From: Muribaculaceae bacterium Isolate-104 (HZI)
GTDB taxonomy: Bacteria; Bacteroidota; Bacteroidia; Bacteroidales; Muribaculaceae
Direction: 5' to 3'
DNA length: 64,000 nt
Assembly (NCBI GenBank): GCA_003762715.1
Contig: RIBJ01000030.1
Location: forward strand, 1 to 64,000
This document shows, piece after piece, positions 41,513 to 51,124 of this stretch (positions within the stretch are counted from its first letter, which is position 1; the number at the start of each line of letters is the position of its first letter). The notes under the pieces were generated by a model, which worked only from the letters and a program-made list of their open reading frames with translations, was not told where the DNA came from and did not search any database. The translations under genes were made by a program, and so were the position numbers.

Positions 41513-42316
41513 ATGGCAAAAATCACAGTTCAAAATACTCCAATTACCGTAATCGGAGTTGACGGTGATGATTATATTTCGCTGACAGATATGGCTAAAA
41601 GCCAACTGCAAGAACATATAATATTCCGTTGGCTCAGTCTCAAAGGCACGATTGAATACCTCGGCGAATGGGAGATGCTATATAATCCGGATTTTAATTG
41701 TACCGAATTCGGTGCAATTAAAAATGCAGCCGGGAGCAATAATTTTGTCCTTTCCACAAAGGCATGGATTGAGCGTACAAACGCTAAAGGCATAATTGCC
41801 AAGGCAGGACGCTATGGCGGTACTTACGCGCACAGGGATATTGCGTATCACTTTGGTATGTGGTTAAGCCCAAAATTCCAACTTCTCCTTGTAAAAGAAT
41901 ACCAACGACTTAAAGCCGAGGAACAGCGGCTAATTGGATGGTCGGCGAAGCGTGAGTTGTCGAAGATCAACTACCGCATACACACCGATGCCATCAAGCA
42001 GAACCTTATTCCGGCAGAGGTCACTAAAGCACAAGCGAGCATAATCTATGCCAATGAAGCCGATGTGTTGAACGTAGCAATGTTCGGTTTGACAGCGAAA
42101 CAGTGGCGTGAGGCTAACTCCGATTTGAAAGGTAATATCCGCGACTATGCCTCGGTCAACGAACTAATCTGCCTATCCAATATGGAAAGTCTCAATGCTG
42201 TGTTCATAGAGCAAGGGCTGCCACAGTCAGAGAGACTTATCAAACTCAATCAAATTGCCATCCATCAGATGAGCGTGTTGGAGAGTGGTGATAATGACCG
42301 TAAACTTTTGAAATAA
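41513..42316 (+). CDS. KilA-N domain protein
   Basis: A 267-residue protein beginning MAKITVQNTPITVIGVDGDDYISLTDMAKSQ, followed by IIFRWLSLKGTIEYLGEWEMLYNPDFNCTEF and AGRYGGTYAHRDIAYHFGMWLSPKFQLLLVKEYQRLK, a full KilA-N DNA-binding domain as in phage antirepressors. The remainder (KINYRIHTDAIKQNLIP...EQGLPQSERLIKLNQIAIHQM) is typical of Bacteroidetes KilA-N proteins. The ATG at 41513 is chosen over an in-frame ATG at 41456, which would lie in the promoter. Confidence 0.88.
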   Translation: MAKITVQNTPITVIGVDGDDYISLTDMAKSQLQEHIIFRWLSLKGTIEYLGEWEMLYNPDFNCTEFGAIKNAAGSNNFVLSTKAWIERTNAKGIIAKAGRYGGTYAHRDIAYHFGMWLSPKFQLLLVKEYQRLKAEEQRLIGWSAKRELSKINYRIHTDAIKQNLIPAEVTKAQASIIYANEADVLNVAMFGLTAKQWREANSDLKGNIRDYASVNELICLSNMESLNAVFIEQGLPQSERLIKLNQIAIHQMSVLESGDNDRKLLK

Positions 42317-42335
42317 AACGTATAAAGCGATTGAA

Positions 42336-44009
42336 ATGAAACATATTATGAGATTGTTGGTTTTTTTGATAGATGCGACTGGTTCATTTTTCATTTATTT
42401 GATTGTCGCTTTCATTATTTCATATACTAAGTTTCTCCCCTTTTTCAGAGGCTTCTTTTTTATATGGGTAATTTACTATATAGTTTGTTATCTAATATGG
42501 AGAAGGACTTTAGGTCAAACCATTACCAATCACAGCATTTCAGATTCTGGTGGCAGTCGTAGCTATGCTATACGTATTATTCTTAGAGAAGTCCTTACAA
42601 GTGTTCCGGGTGTGGTTATTTTGACATTGGGATGGGGAAATCTCTCAATTATACGAACTCTATCGTTGTCGTTGATTTGTTGCATCATAGTAATTCTCCG
42701 GAAAAAGCTATTCAAGATTTCTATAATTAAAAAGAGAACTCTACCATTAGTCTATAAAAGAGCTGTCTCAACATATTTTATTCTGCTTATAGTAGCTTTC
42801 TTCGCAAGAGCCTTAAATGCCGAACTTACTTATAATCATTCAAGTAAAGAGTCTTTTTTGTATGCGAGACCGAGACCATCTGCCAATTCCGTTAAAGTTT
42901 ATGCTGATTTCTTGAAAAATAATAGGCAAGATATCAATGATTATATCCTCGGACTATTCGAGCAATATGACCATGTGATACTGTGTGAGCGTGCCCATCG
43001 TGAGATGACCCAATATGATATGATTTACAATCTTGTGACAGACCCACGATTTGTAGATGAAGTCGGCAACGTATTTACTGAGATTGGGAATGTAGAGTCA
43101 AGAGATGCCTATAAAGCATTTGTTGGCACAAATTATGCTAATGAATCAGCTGTTGACAGTTGCCTTAGCTCCTTTATGGTTGATAACCAAAGTGTGCATT
43201 TATTATGGCCAAATACAAATTGGTTTGAGTTCCTTAAAAAGATGTACTATTTCAATAACAATCATGATAAAAAGGTAGAGATACTTTTCTCAGACAGAAA
43301 TTGGATTGAAAGGAAAGAGCTCAATTTCAGAGACAGTATAATGGCTGACAATATTATCAATACCATAAAATCAGACAGTATCAATAAGTCTCTGATTATT
43401 ATGAATTACCGACACGCATATCTTACACCGGGAAATTGCGGATATTTTGTGAGTAGAAGTTTTCCTGGAAAGGTTGCAAATGTTCTGATAAACACATGTA
43501 AAGCATATTTACCAGCTATTATTATGGGAAAGGAAATGATGGTTCCTATTCAAGACGGGAAGTGGGATGTGGCGTTTGAACAGATACCAGATTCCTGTTA
43601 CGCGTTTGATCTTAAATCTTCTCCGTTCGGGAACGACCGATTTGACCATTTCGTACTCCCATGGGACCCGGTTTCATCCCTAAAATATGAGGATGTGTTT
43701 ACCGGTTTTATATTTTATAAAAGTTTGGATAACCACATTATGAGTATCGGTTATCCTAACATTTTTGATTCTGACAATTTAGTCAAATTGCGCGTTAGAG
43801 AAAAAGCAATGGAAGTATATTCATTGGGCTATTGGATTGAAAGCCTGAAGGATGGAGTACAGACTCAAAAAGGAATAGATTTTTATAATGAATTAAATTT
43901 GATTGAAAATAAAGTTCTATTAACCGTATTTATTCTTGGCGTATTCTTATTCGTTGTGTCTTTGTTATTGTACGGTCACAACTCAAAGTCAGTTGGAGTC
44001 AGGGATTGA
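42336..44009 (+). CDS. RDD-domain membrane protein fused to an erythromycin-esterase-like domain
   Basis: A 557-residue protein. Residues of about 1-165 have four to five membrane segments and the RDD pattern (IDATGSFFIYLI...RRTLGQTITN...R-I-ILREVLT). A C-terminal half faces the outside or the periplasm and carries the pattern of the EreA/ChaN-like superfamily: HVILCERAHREMTQYDM, FRDSIMADNIINTIK (RDxxMAxN) and IMNYRHAYLTP. A final membrane helix lies at about residues 533-551. Known Ere enzymes hydrolyse macrolide lactones, but this protein has no proven substrate. The gene is AT-rich relative to its neighbours. Confidence 0.65.
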   Translation: MKHIMRLLVFLIDATGSFFIYLIVAFIISYTKFLPFFRGFFFIWVIYYIVCYLIWRRTLGQTITNHSISDSGGSRSYAIRIILREVLTSVPGVVILTLGWGNLSIIRTLSLSLICCIIVILRKKLFKISIIKKRTLPLVYKRAVSTYFILLIVAFFARALNAELTYNHSSKESFLYARPRPSANSVKVYADFLKNNRQDINDYILGLFEQYDHVILCERAHREMTQYDMIYNLVTDPRFVDEVGNVFTEIGNVESRDAYKAFVGTNYANESAVDSCLSSFMVDNQSVHLLWPNTNWFEFLKKMYYFNNNHDKKVEILFSDRNWIERKELNFRDSIMADNIINTIKSDSINKSLIIMNYRHAYLTPGNCGYFVSRSFPGKVANVLINTCKAYLPAIIMGKEMMVPIQDGKWDVAFEQIPDSCYAFDLKSSPFGNDRFDHFVLPWDPVSSLKYEDVFTGFIFYKSLDNHIMSIGYPNIFDSDNLVKLRVREKAMEVYSLGYWIESLKDGVQTQKGIDFYNELNLIENKVLLTVFILGVFLFVVSLLLYGHNSKSVGVRD

Positions 44010-44181
44010 TAAACATATAATCAAAATAATTGGATTCCAAGTATTTTCAAGCCATAAAATGAGGCTGTTACAGCCTTATGGTACAAAAGGGAGACAAATA
44101 AGGTGATTTTACATATCGGAGGTATAACCGAACTATCAGCCCTTAACATCCGTTTAGATAATATTACAAAAATACTCGGAT

Positions 44182-46491
44182 ATGAGAACAATCACCTGCG
44201 CCTTATGCATAGTCATGTCAGCAGCACTCTCTATGTCAGCAAAAAATGTTACCGGAACGGTAATAGATGAGACACAGCAACCTGTTTCATTTGTCAACGT
44301 CGTGCTTATTGCTGACTCTACTTTCATAGACGGGAAAGTCACTGATGATGCCGGGCGTTTTCTATTTGAAAATGCAGACAGCACTGCCAACAAAGTCAAA
44401 ATATCAATGATTGGTTACGAGGACTTGGTATTGCCTATCCCTGCTGACGGTAATTTCAATACTCTTTCCCTGACACCATCGTCTGTGATGTTGGGTGAAG
44501 TGGTTGTCAAGGCAAATTTACCCTCTACCCGAATAAAGGGCAATGCGATAGTCACCAACGTGGAGAACAGTGTGTTGGCCACCACTGGCTCGGCTAATGA
44601 TGTGCTTAAAAATGTACCGATGCTGACAGGCAGCAACGGTAATTTCAGCGTGTTTGGCCGTGGCGATGCAATAATCTATATCAACGGTCGCCTCGTGAGA
44701 AATTCAAGCGAGGTGGGGCAACTTGCTTCCTCGGACATCAAGGAGGTACAGGTTATCAATAATCCCGGTGCGCAGTATGGAGCAGACGTGAACGCCGTGA
44801 TAAAGATTGTCACCAAAAAGCCGGTTGGCGAAGGGTTCAGTCTTTCCGCATATACTGATAATATTTACAACAAATGGTTCACCACAACTGAACAGCTTGA
44901 TTTGAAGTACCGTACAGGCGGACTTGAAATATTTGCCACTGGCAATTTCAGTCATGGCAAGAACTATGACGATGAATACATTTTGAGTACCACAAATGGC
45001 AAATCGGTACTATCTATGGTATCGCAAGAGTCCGTCAGCACAACGAAGACCGCAATATCCGGCAAAATCGGATTTAACTATCAATTCAACGATAACCATA
45101 GTATCGGTGCCTATTACCAAAATGATTATAACCGAGGACACCACTTCGGACATTATCTTAACGATATTTCCGAAAACGGCACACTGTCGGAGTCGAGTAC
45201 ATCTGATCTTAAAGGTTGGTTCAAGGCCCTCCCTTGCAACAGCGCTAATATATATTATAACGGCACCGTCGGAAAATTCAGTTTTGATGTGAACGGTGAC
45301 TATATGCAGACAAAGGATAATGACCGCACATATCAGTACGAGCAAAACCAATTTTCCGACAACCGTAATGTAACGACATTCAACACCTCCCGAAACCGCC
45401 TTTTCGCTGAAAAGGCCACGGTGTCATATCAGCTGCCGAAAGGGAGCGTACTCATCGGAGAAGAATATACCAACTCTCGCAGCCGTAACGATTTTCAAAA
45501 TCCGGAAGCGATATTGAACAGCGAGGAAACCGATGTGCGAGAAAGCAATATCGGTGTGTTCGCGGAAGTCAGCCAGACTTTCGGAGATTTCAGCGCATCG
45601 GCCGGAGTTAGATACGAACACGTTAAATCCGACTATTATATCAACAATCGGCTCGCAGACGGGCAGAGCAAGACCTATGACAATTTCTTCCCGTCGGCCA
45701 ACATAACTTATTCTCCCGGTGATTTCAGGTTTTCTTTATCATACAGCAACCGGACCGTGCGACCGACATATCAAAATCTTAACGGCAACTACTTCTATGT
45801 AAATTCCATTTTATATACCCGTGGCAACCCATATCTCGTGCCCTCTAAACGGCAAGACTTTACCGCACAGGCATCTTGGAAATACATAACACTTTCAGCT
45901 CAGTATTCCTACACAAAAGATGCTATCGTGCAGGTCTATGAACCGTATGAGGGCAACGACCGTATCAACGTGTTTACCGTCACCAATATGCCGAGCCATA
46001 AGTTGTTTTCAGTATTTGTGAACGCCTCTCCTCAATTCGGCATATACCACCCATCGCTCTCCTTGGGCGTGCAGGAGCAGTGGTTTGATGTCGAATATCT
46101 TGGGCAGCATAAGAAAATGAACAGCCCCATATTCACCATTCAGATGAATAATACCCTGACACTTCCGCACGATTGGTTTATCGAGGCTTCACTATGGTGG
46201 CGCAGTCACGGTGATTGGAAGAACTGGGCCTATACCCATACTCTTTCAACCGTCAATCTCCGGGTCTATAAAATGTTCCTTGACAAAAGCCTTACCGTTT
46301 ATCTTGGCGTGAATGACATATTCAACGGTCAGATATACAAGGCAAATATATACAGCGGCAATGTGATGATGCAGTCAAATGTCAACAATCACGGTCGAAA
46401 TGTGGAGTTGACAATCCGCTACAATTTCAACACCTCAAAGAGCCGCTACAAAGGAACAGGAGCCGGACAGACAGAGAAAAATAGATTTTAA
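44182..46491 (+). CDS. Outer-membrane TonB-dependent receptor-like barrel
   Basis: A 769-residue protein. A signal peptide (MRTITCALCIVMSAALSMSAK), a carboxypeptidase-like regulatory domain (GTVIDETQQPVSFVNVVLIADSTFIDGKVTDDAGRFLFEN), a plug (ATTGSANDVLKNVPMLTGSNGNFSVFGRGDAIIYINGRLV...SDIKEVQVINNPGAQYGADVNAVIKIVTKKP) and a long barrel. No SusD partner follows. Barrels of the OMP_b-brl_3 type take up or sense unknown substrates. Upstream, 172 bases hold a GGCTG/CAGCC hairpin but no evident promoter. Confidence 0.9.
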   Translation: MRTITCALCIVMSAALSMSAKNVTGTVIDETQQPVSFVNVVLIADSTFIDGKVTDDAGRFLFENADSTANKVKISMIGYEDLVLPIPADGNFNTLSLTPSSVMLGEVVVKANLPSTRIKGNAIVTNVENSVLATTGSANDVLKNVPMLTGSNGNFSVFGRGDAIIYINGRLVRNSSEVGQLASSDIKEVQVINNPGAQYGADVNAVIKIVTKKPVGEGFSLSAYTDNIYNKWFTTTEQLDLKYRTGGLEIFATGNFSHGKNYDDEYILSTTNGKSVLSMVSQESVSTTKTAISGKIGFNYQFNDNHSIGAYYQNDYNRGHHFGHYLNDISENGTLSESSTSDLKGWFKALPCNSANIYYNGTVGKFSFDVNGDYMQTKDNDRTYQYEQNQFSDNRNVTTFNTSRNRLFAEKATVSYQLPKGSVLIGEEYTNSRSRNDFQNPEAILNSEETDVRESNIGVFAEVSQTFGDFSASAGVRYEHVKSDYYINNRLADGQSKTYDNFFPSANITYSPGDFRFSLSYSNRTVRPTYQNLNGNYFYVNSILYTRGNPYLVPSKRQDFTAQASWKYITLSAQYSYTKDAIVQVYEPYEGNDRINVFTVTNMPSHKLFSVFVNASPQFGIYHPSLSLGVQEQWFDVEYLGQHKKMNSPIFTIQMNNTLTLPHDWFIEASLWWRSHGDWKNWAYTHTLSTVNLRVYKMFLDKSLTVYLGVNDIFNGQIYKANIYSGNVMMQSNVNNHGRNVELTIRYNFNTSKSRYKGTGAGQTEKNRF

Positions 46492-46546
46492 TTAGCGACT
46501 AAGGAATTGATTATCTTATTCTAAACTACTATATCTTGGCTATTTT

Positions 46547-48007
46547 TCATCGTCTCATACCTCTGCGTTGTGGCTGTTCAAGATCCTCCATGACAGCAGG
46601 GAAAGATGAAGTGAGGCGGTCGAGTTCCTTGCTGCCTTTGTCAAATTCTTTGTCGGTCAGAAACGGTCGGGCGAACACCTTGACAAAATGGGCGTTTGAT
46701 TTCGGATCGTCTCGATCGAGTGCGAGCCATGACACAATCGCCTCCTTATGCTCGCGTGTGAAAGTCTTGTATGCCAACACCCTTGCGAACTGAATGAGGG
46801 CGCGGACAGCCTTTTCAAGTTTCTCGCCGAGCAACCGCAACATCGCCTCCATCTGAGCAAGTAGCGTGTCTTTCTCACGCTTCAGATTGTCTATGATATG
46901 GCGGTTGTTGCTCTCCAGCTCGCGGTATCGGGTGGAGAGCTGCCGCAACTTGACTTCAAGGGAAGATAATTCACGGCTGTGCGATGCGTTCAGCTCCCGG
47001 ATTTCGGTCAGATGTTCCTCGGTCTTTTCCTCGATGGTCTGACGTACCTGCCTCTGCACCATCATCGGGATTTTAGCCACCTGTGCCTCCATCTTAGCCA
47101 CGGCAAACTGCATATCCTTGTTCTCGGCTGTTAGCCGTGCGTTCTCTTTCTCAATCTCCGCATATTTACCTTTGCCGAAAAGATTTGCCACACCGCTCAT
47201 GAGTGCGCTGCCGCTCTCCTCGTCAAGTGCCTTTTTCTTCTCCTTGCGCTGTTGTTCAAGTTCTTCAATGGACTTCTCAGCAGTCATCGCTTGCAATTCA
47301 AGTTGCTCGTTCCGGCTTTCAAGCACAGCGTTCTCAGCCGTGAGCCTTTGGGTGTTCTCACGCGCTTTCCGCTCCTTGTACTCTATGGCACTCAGCCCCT
47401 CTATGCCGGAGTCCTCTTTGGGAGTGCCGCGTTCCATGCCGAGGCTTTCGGCAAGCGCTGTCTGCATTTCCTTACAGTCGTTGGCATCGAGTTTGACGCT
47501 CTTTCCTGTATCGTGGTTCATCCAATCGACAATGATGTGGGCGTGATGGTTCGGCAGCAGATCATCGGTCAGAGGGTCGGCATGACCCTCGTCATGGTGG
47601 AGGTCGATGCTTATAACGGAGATACCCTTGTCGGCGAGCCATTTCACGAACAGGTCAAAATCCTCTATGCGCGTGTCCGGCTTGATGGGAGGGCAACCCT
47701 CGCGGATAGCCGAACTGCCCGACCGCTTCCGCTTCTTTCCTGTCTTGCGGTCAGTATATTCCACATCCTTGCACTGCATGGCGCGTCCGGTCTTTTGCTT
47801 GACAAGCACCTTGAGGTCTTCAAGCAGCTCCTGCAGAGGCTTTGTGTAGGACGGACTGCGCCACGTCACATTGAGGTGGCGGTGTTCGTCCCAGAAGTAT
47901 GTCTGCCCGAACTTTCGGGCAACAGCCTCGCAGTAGGCTCTGTCGCGGCGATTGTGCGCCTCGGCAGTGCCTACATTGCAGGGCTTGAATTTAATTCCGG
48001 TTTTCAT
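46547..48007 (-). CDS. MobV-type relaxase
   Basis: A 486-residue relaxase. The N-terminal domain has MKTGIKFKPCNVGTAEAHNRRDRAYC, ISIDLHHDEGHADPLTDDLLPNHHAHIIVDWMNHDTGKSVKLDANDCKEMQTALAESLGMERG, the histidine motifs of Mob_Pre/MobV enzymes. The C-terminal half (residues of about 230-450) is a long coiled coil. It would nick the element's transfer origin. The start at 48007 is chosen because the earlier in-frame start adds a non-conserved leader. The upstream 284 bases carry a hairpin array. Confidence 0.88.
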   Translation of the reverse strand: MKTGIKFKPCNVGTAEAHNRRDRAYCEAVARKFGQTYFWDEHRHLNVTWRSPSYTKPLQELLEDLKVLVKQKTGRAMQCKDVEYTDRKTGKKRKRSGSSAIREGCPPIKPDTRIEDFDLFVKWLADKGISVISIDLHHDEGHADPLTDDLLPNHHAHIIVDWMNHDTGKSVKLDANDCKEMQTALAESLGMERGTPKEDSGIEGLSAIEYKERKARENTQRLTAENAVLESRNEQLELQAMTAEKSIEELEQQRKEKKKALDEESGSALMSGVANLFGKGKYAEIEKENARLTAENKDMQFAVAKMEAQVAKIPMMVQRQVRQTIEEKTEEHLTEIRELNASHSRELSSLEVKLRQLSTRYRELESNNRHIIDNLKREKDTLLAQMEAMLRLLGEKLEKAVRALIQFARVLAYKTFTREHKEAIVSWLALDRDDPKSNAHFVKVFARPFLTDKEFDKGSKELDRLTSSFPAVMEDLEQPQRRGMRR

Positions 48008-48039
48008 AATCCGTAAGGGAAAAGAGTGTTTCAATATCG

Positions 48040-48315
48040 CGGGTTCTCAGACGAAGGGTCTGAGCGAGAGGTGGCGGAGAGGGGTCATCTCTGCCGATGG
48101 GTTCTTAGGGGTGAACGCCCTAAGCGGAGGGTGCAGGGAGAGGGTCACTCCCTGCTTGGGGTTCGCAGGGGCAACGCGCCCTGTGCGGGTCAAGGGCAGA
48201 GCCATTGCGGGTTCTTAGGGCAGAGCCATAAGCCCCTCGGGAGAGCCCACAACTACGGGAGCGAAGCGGAGTAGTTATAGTGGGCTATAACAAGGGCAAG
48301 CCCTGTCAGTCTCCA
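48040..48315. promoter_or_regulatory. Hairpin array upstream of the MobV gene
   Basis: At least five successive inverted repeats: CTCAGAC/GTCTGAG, CTTAGGG/CCCTAAG, GCAGGGAG/CTCCCTGC, CGCAGGG/CCCTGTGCG and, largest, AGCCCAC+AACTAC/GTAGTT+GTGGGCT at 48244-48286. Several units begin with GGGTTC. No gene is seen. An origin of transfer or a regulatory leader is likely. Confidence 0.55.
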
Positions 48316-48318
48316 CCC

Positions 48319-48783
48319 TCAAAGACCGCCTCTCGGCTTGCGGCGTTTCGACTCTTTCAGCTTCAGCAGATGTCGGTCGTAGGCATCGCGGTTTTCATCT
48401 GAACGGAAGTCGATGTCGGCTTTGCCTCCGCTCTTAATCCATGCCAGAAGTTCATCCTTGAAGAAATAGAGTTTGTTGCCGCGCTTGCTGAACGGTATCG
48501 CCTTTTGGCTTGTCAGCGAATAGATAGTGCCGACACTCTTGCCGAGCAGTTCGCTCGCCTCCCTTATGTCAAGGACGGTGTGTTGGTCGGCTTCCTCCTG
48601 CGGTGCGCTTATGAGCCTGTCAAGTTTCTCCATGACGGTATCCACCTTACGCATGAGGCTTGCCACATAGTAAGGCAGACGGTCAAATGATGGCATCGTG
48701 TTATCGGATGATGTGTTGTCGTGAGCGACCGATACCGCGATACTGCAGTGTGTGTTGTCCTGTGTATTGCTTGAAGATTGCAT
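48319..48783 (-). CDS. Excisionase-like HTH protein
   Basis: A 154-residue protein with a C-terminal HTH of the MerR/excisionase type: HTVLDIREASELLGKSVGTIYSLTSQKAIPFSKRGNKLYFFKDELLAWIKSGG. Such proteins help a tyrosine recombinase to excise the element. It is encoded between the MobV gene and the integrase. Confidence 0.8.
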   Translation of the reverse strand: MQSSSNTQDNTHCSIAVSVAHDNTSSDNTMPSFDRLPYYVASLMRKVDTVMEKLDRLISAPQEEADQHTVLDIREASELLGKSVGTIYSLTSQKAIPFSKRGNKLYFFKDELLAWIKSGGKADIDFRSDENRDAYDRHLLKLKESKRRKPRGGL

Positions 48784-48866
48784 ATCTTTATCTCTATATG
48801 ATTGTATTTCTTGATGTCTTTATCTGATTATATCTCCATGCCATGAAGCGATGATGATTGTATCAC

Positions 48867-49973
48867 TTACTCCAATGTTATCTTGTTAGCAGCTTCGCGT
48901 TTGAGTTCACTTACAACATCGGCATAAACCTGTGTCGTGGTCACATTGGTATGCGTGAGCATCTTCGACACGGTGTAGATGTCAGTGCCGGAGGCTATCT
49001 GCAAGGTAGCGAAAGTGTGCCGGAAGCAGTGGAAAGTGATGTGCTTGGTGATACCTGCCGCCGCTATCCAGTCTTTCAGATACACATGGCAGAGGCTTTT
49101 CGCCATGCCTTTGAACACCTGCCCCGTGCCACGTTCTCCGCACAGCCTCAAAGCCTCGTCACTTAAAGGCAAGGTCGCTTCGGTCTTGGTCTTCTGCGTT
49201 GTCAGACGCAGACACCAGCCACCGTCGGGAGCCTCGCAGATGTTCTCCCAACGCAGGGCTATGATGTCGCTTATGCGTAGTCCTGTGAGGCAGGAGAAAA
49301 GCGATGCCGTCTTGAACACCTCATGCTTGCAGGGAGTGGCGGCGAGGCGTTTCAGTTCCTCGTGGGTCAGAAATTCTTTCTTGGTCTTTTCCTCCTTTGC
49401 AGGTTTCAGAAAAGGAATGATGTTGTCTTTGAGGCGTCCGGCTGCAACGGCACGGCGGATCACGGCTATCAGTTTGCCGAAATTGTTGTTGGCAGTCGAG
49501 GCTTTCATCGTTCCTCCCGATGGCGTTTTCAGTTTCAGCATATGGGTCAGAAAGCCTTGGCAGAACTCCACGGTAATGTCATCGAAGCAGCACTCACCTT
49601 TGGCATAGTTGCAGAAATGCTTGAAAGCATTTTCCCAATTACGGTAGTTGGTGCTCTCGTTCATCGCCTCGCGGAAGTATTCGATGAAGCTCTCGCGCCC
49701 TTTGGAGTGGTCGATGAAGCCGAAATCTTGGTTGATGATGGACTGTATGCGCTGACAGCGTATCAGCTCGGCATTTTGCAGCATACTCTTGTTGTACTGC
49801 ACCTCGAATTTCTCTTTCGGGTGAGCATAGATGTAAATGCCGAGATATTCACGGCGGCTCAGTTTCCCTGTCCTCGGATTTCGGATAGCCGGATAGAAGT
49901 CAAGATAGAGTGACAGCTGACCGTTCTTGATTGGTCGCTTCCTCACGGTGACTTTGGTACAAAGGTTTGTCAT
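48867..49973 (-). CDS. Tyrosine recombinase of the inserted element
   Basis: A 368-residue integrase with an N-terminal SAM-like core-binding region and a complete catalytic domain: Arg233 in LTGLRISDIIAL, His315 and Arg318 in HCFRHTFATLQ, His341 in LTHTNVTTTQVY, and nucleophile Tyr350. All active-site residues are kept. It is likely to act at CATGTGGAAGC, giving integration into and excision from traG. Confidence 0.92.
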   Translation of the reverse strand: MTNLCTKVTVRKRPIKNGQLSLYLDFYPAIRNPRTGKLSRREYLGIYIYAHPKEKFEVQYNKSMLQNAELIRCQRIQSIINQDFGFIDHSKGRESFIEYFREAMNESTNYRNWENAFKHFCNYAKGECCFDDITVEFCQGFLTHMLKLKTPSGGTMKASTANNNFGKLIAVIRRAVAAGRLKDNIIPFLKPAKEEKTKKEFLTHEELKRLAATPCKHEVFKTASLFSCLTGLRISDIIALRWENICEAPDGGWCLRLTTQKTKTEATLPLSDEALRLCGERGTGQVFKGMAKSLCHVYLKDWIAAAGITKHITFHCFRHTFATLQIASGTDIYTVSKMLTHTNVTTTQVYADVVSELKREAANKITLE

Positions 49974-50009
49974 ATTCTAATTTTTTTATTCGTTTCTGAT
50001 TTCGGCACA

Positions 50010-50834
50010 CTAACCGCGCCCTTTCTTGGTAGATGTGCTACCGTCCTCCGCTTTCTTCCTCGCCTCGTCCCAATCGGCTTTCAAATAGTACATACGGCGG
50101 TTATACATCTTCTTCATCCTCACGCCGTGGGTCATGGCGAAGCGGCGTACCTGCGTCTTGCCGATACCGTATTTCTTCATGAGGTCGAAGCATGAGTACC
50201 AATCTTCCGAGAGGTCTTTGCCGAGGCGTTCAACCTCCGAAGCCATAGCCTCCTCCACCGCCTTTCGGGGGAAGCACTTGTGACCGTCCATCTTCACGCA
50301 CGGTATGGAGTACCGCATACGCAGGTTGTAGAACCTGCCATAAGTGTAGCTGTATTTCTTGCAGATTTCCTCCATCGTATATACAGGCTCCGTCAGCTCC
50401 GTGCTGTCAATGAATGTGTCCTTGACCGATTGCTTGTAGTCGGTGGACGGTTTCAGCTCGGATTTCGGCTTGCTACGCGGGCGGCGCGGTTTGGGTGCTT
50501 CCTGCGCCGCCGCTTTTTTCACGGTCTTGGCAACCGGCAGGGAGAGAGGTTTATCTTCTTTTCCCTGCTGTCGGCTGCTCTCAGAGGTGCGGTTGTATTC
50601 GTTTATCTTGATCATGTTGCAAAAATCATCCTTAGGTATTATGGTAACCCGGCTTGTCACTTTGGTAGCCCGGAGTGTGCCTTGATAAATCAGATTATAG
50701 ACTGTCCTTTCGCTCACTCGCAGAAGAATTGCAACTTCCGCTATTGTCAGGAACTCGTGACGGAGTATCTCTTTCTCCGAAACTCTCTTTGTCGCTCTCG
50801 CTGTCGTTTGCCTTACGGCTGTCGCTGTCTGCAT
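50010..50834 (-). CDS. HTH DNA-binding protein of the inserted element
   Basis: A 274-residue protein with an N-terminal excisionase-like HTH (ILRHEFLTIAEVAILLRVSERTVYNLIYQGTLRATKVTSRVTIIPKDDF), a basic linker and a second HTH-like region (YTMEEICKKYSYTYGRFYNLRMRYSIPCVKMDGHKCFPRKAVEEAM). Proteins of this two-domain design flank integrases on Bacteroidetes mobilizable elements. It probably regulates or takes part in excision. Confidence 0.78.
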   Translation of the reverse strand: MQTATAVRQTTARATKRVSEKEILRHEFLTIAEVAILLRVSERTVYNLIYQGTLRATKVTSRVTIIPKDDFCNMIKINEYNRTSESSRQQGKEDKPLSLPVAKTVKKAAAQEAPKPRRPRSKPKSELKPSTDYKQSVKDTFIDSTELTEPVYTMEEICKKYSYTYGRFYNLRMRYSIPCVKMDGHKCFPRKAVEEAMASEVERLGKDLSEDWYSCFDLMKKYGIGKTQVRRFAMTHGVRMKKMYNRRMYYLKADWDEARKKAEDGSTSTKKGRG

Positions 50835-51124
50835 GATACGGCTCTTTTAAGGGTTTGTATTCTTGCTGTCGCAGAGCCTCGGAAAAGGGGTGAAAAAGGG
50901 GCAAAAACGGCTGATTTTATCTTGAACCATCTTGAACGACGCTGAAAGAAAGTCGAACCGTGTGTCCCTCCCTCCGAGACCCAAATGCGGTACAAAAATA
51001 CTCCGAAAGGGTCGAATTTGAAAGAGCGAAAATTTTGAATTGTTAAATATAGCTATCTAAATATGAGCGCATTACGCTCAATCCGTTTGAGCCTCTTATG
51101 CCTCCGTTTGGGGCATTTTTTCTC
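50835..51124. other. Right end of the inserted element
   Basis: There is no gene apart from the 23 extra codons that extend the truncated traG frame. Two hairpins are seen near the end: TGAGCG/CGCTCA and ATGCC/GGGCAT followed by a run of T, the latter facing traG. Confidence 0.5.

Larger units (their letters stand above)
41035..51124. mobile_element. Mobilizable element inserted in traG
   Basis: About 10.09 kb lie between two copies of CATGTGGAAGC. Deleting one copy plus the insert joins the two traG parts in one open frame of about 942 codons across GPSGSGKSFHM/NSVVRQ. Contents: KilA-N protein, RDD/Ere-like fusion, outer-membrane receptor, MobV relaxase, two HTH proteins and a tyrosine recombinase. 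It has a relaxase but no transfer channel, so it would move with a conjugative helper, as mobilizable transposons do. Confidence 0.9.

Noticed and set aside
48040-48315. rRNA or tRNA-like structure
   Set aside because: The hairpins do not form a cloverleaf or match rRNA; they are simple stems.
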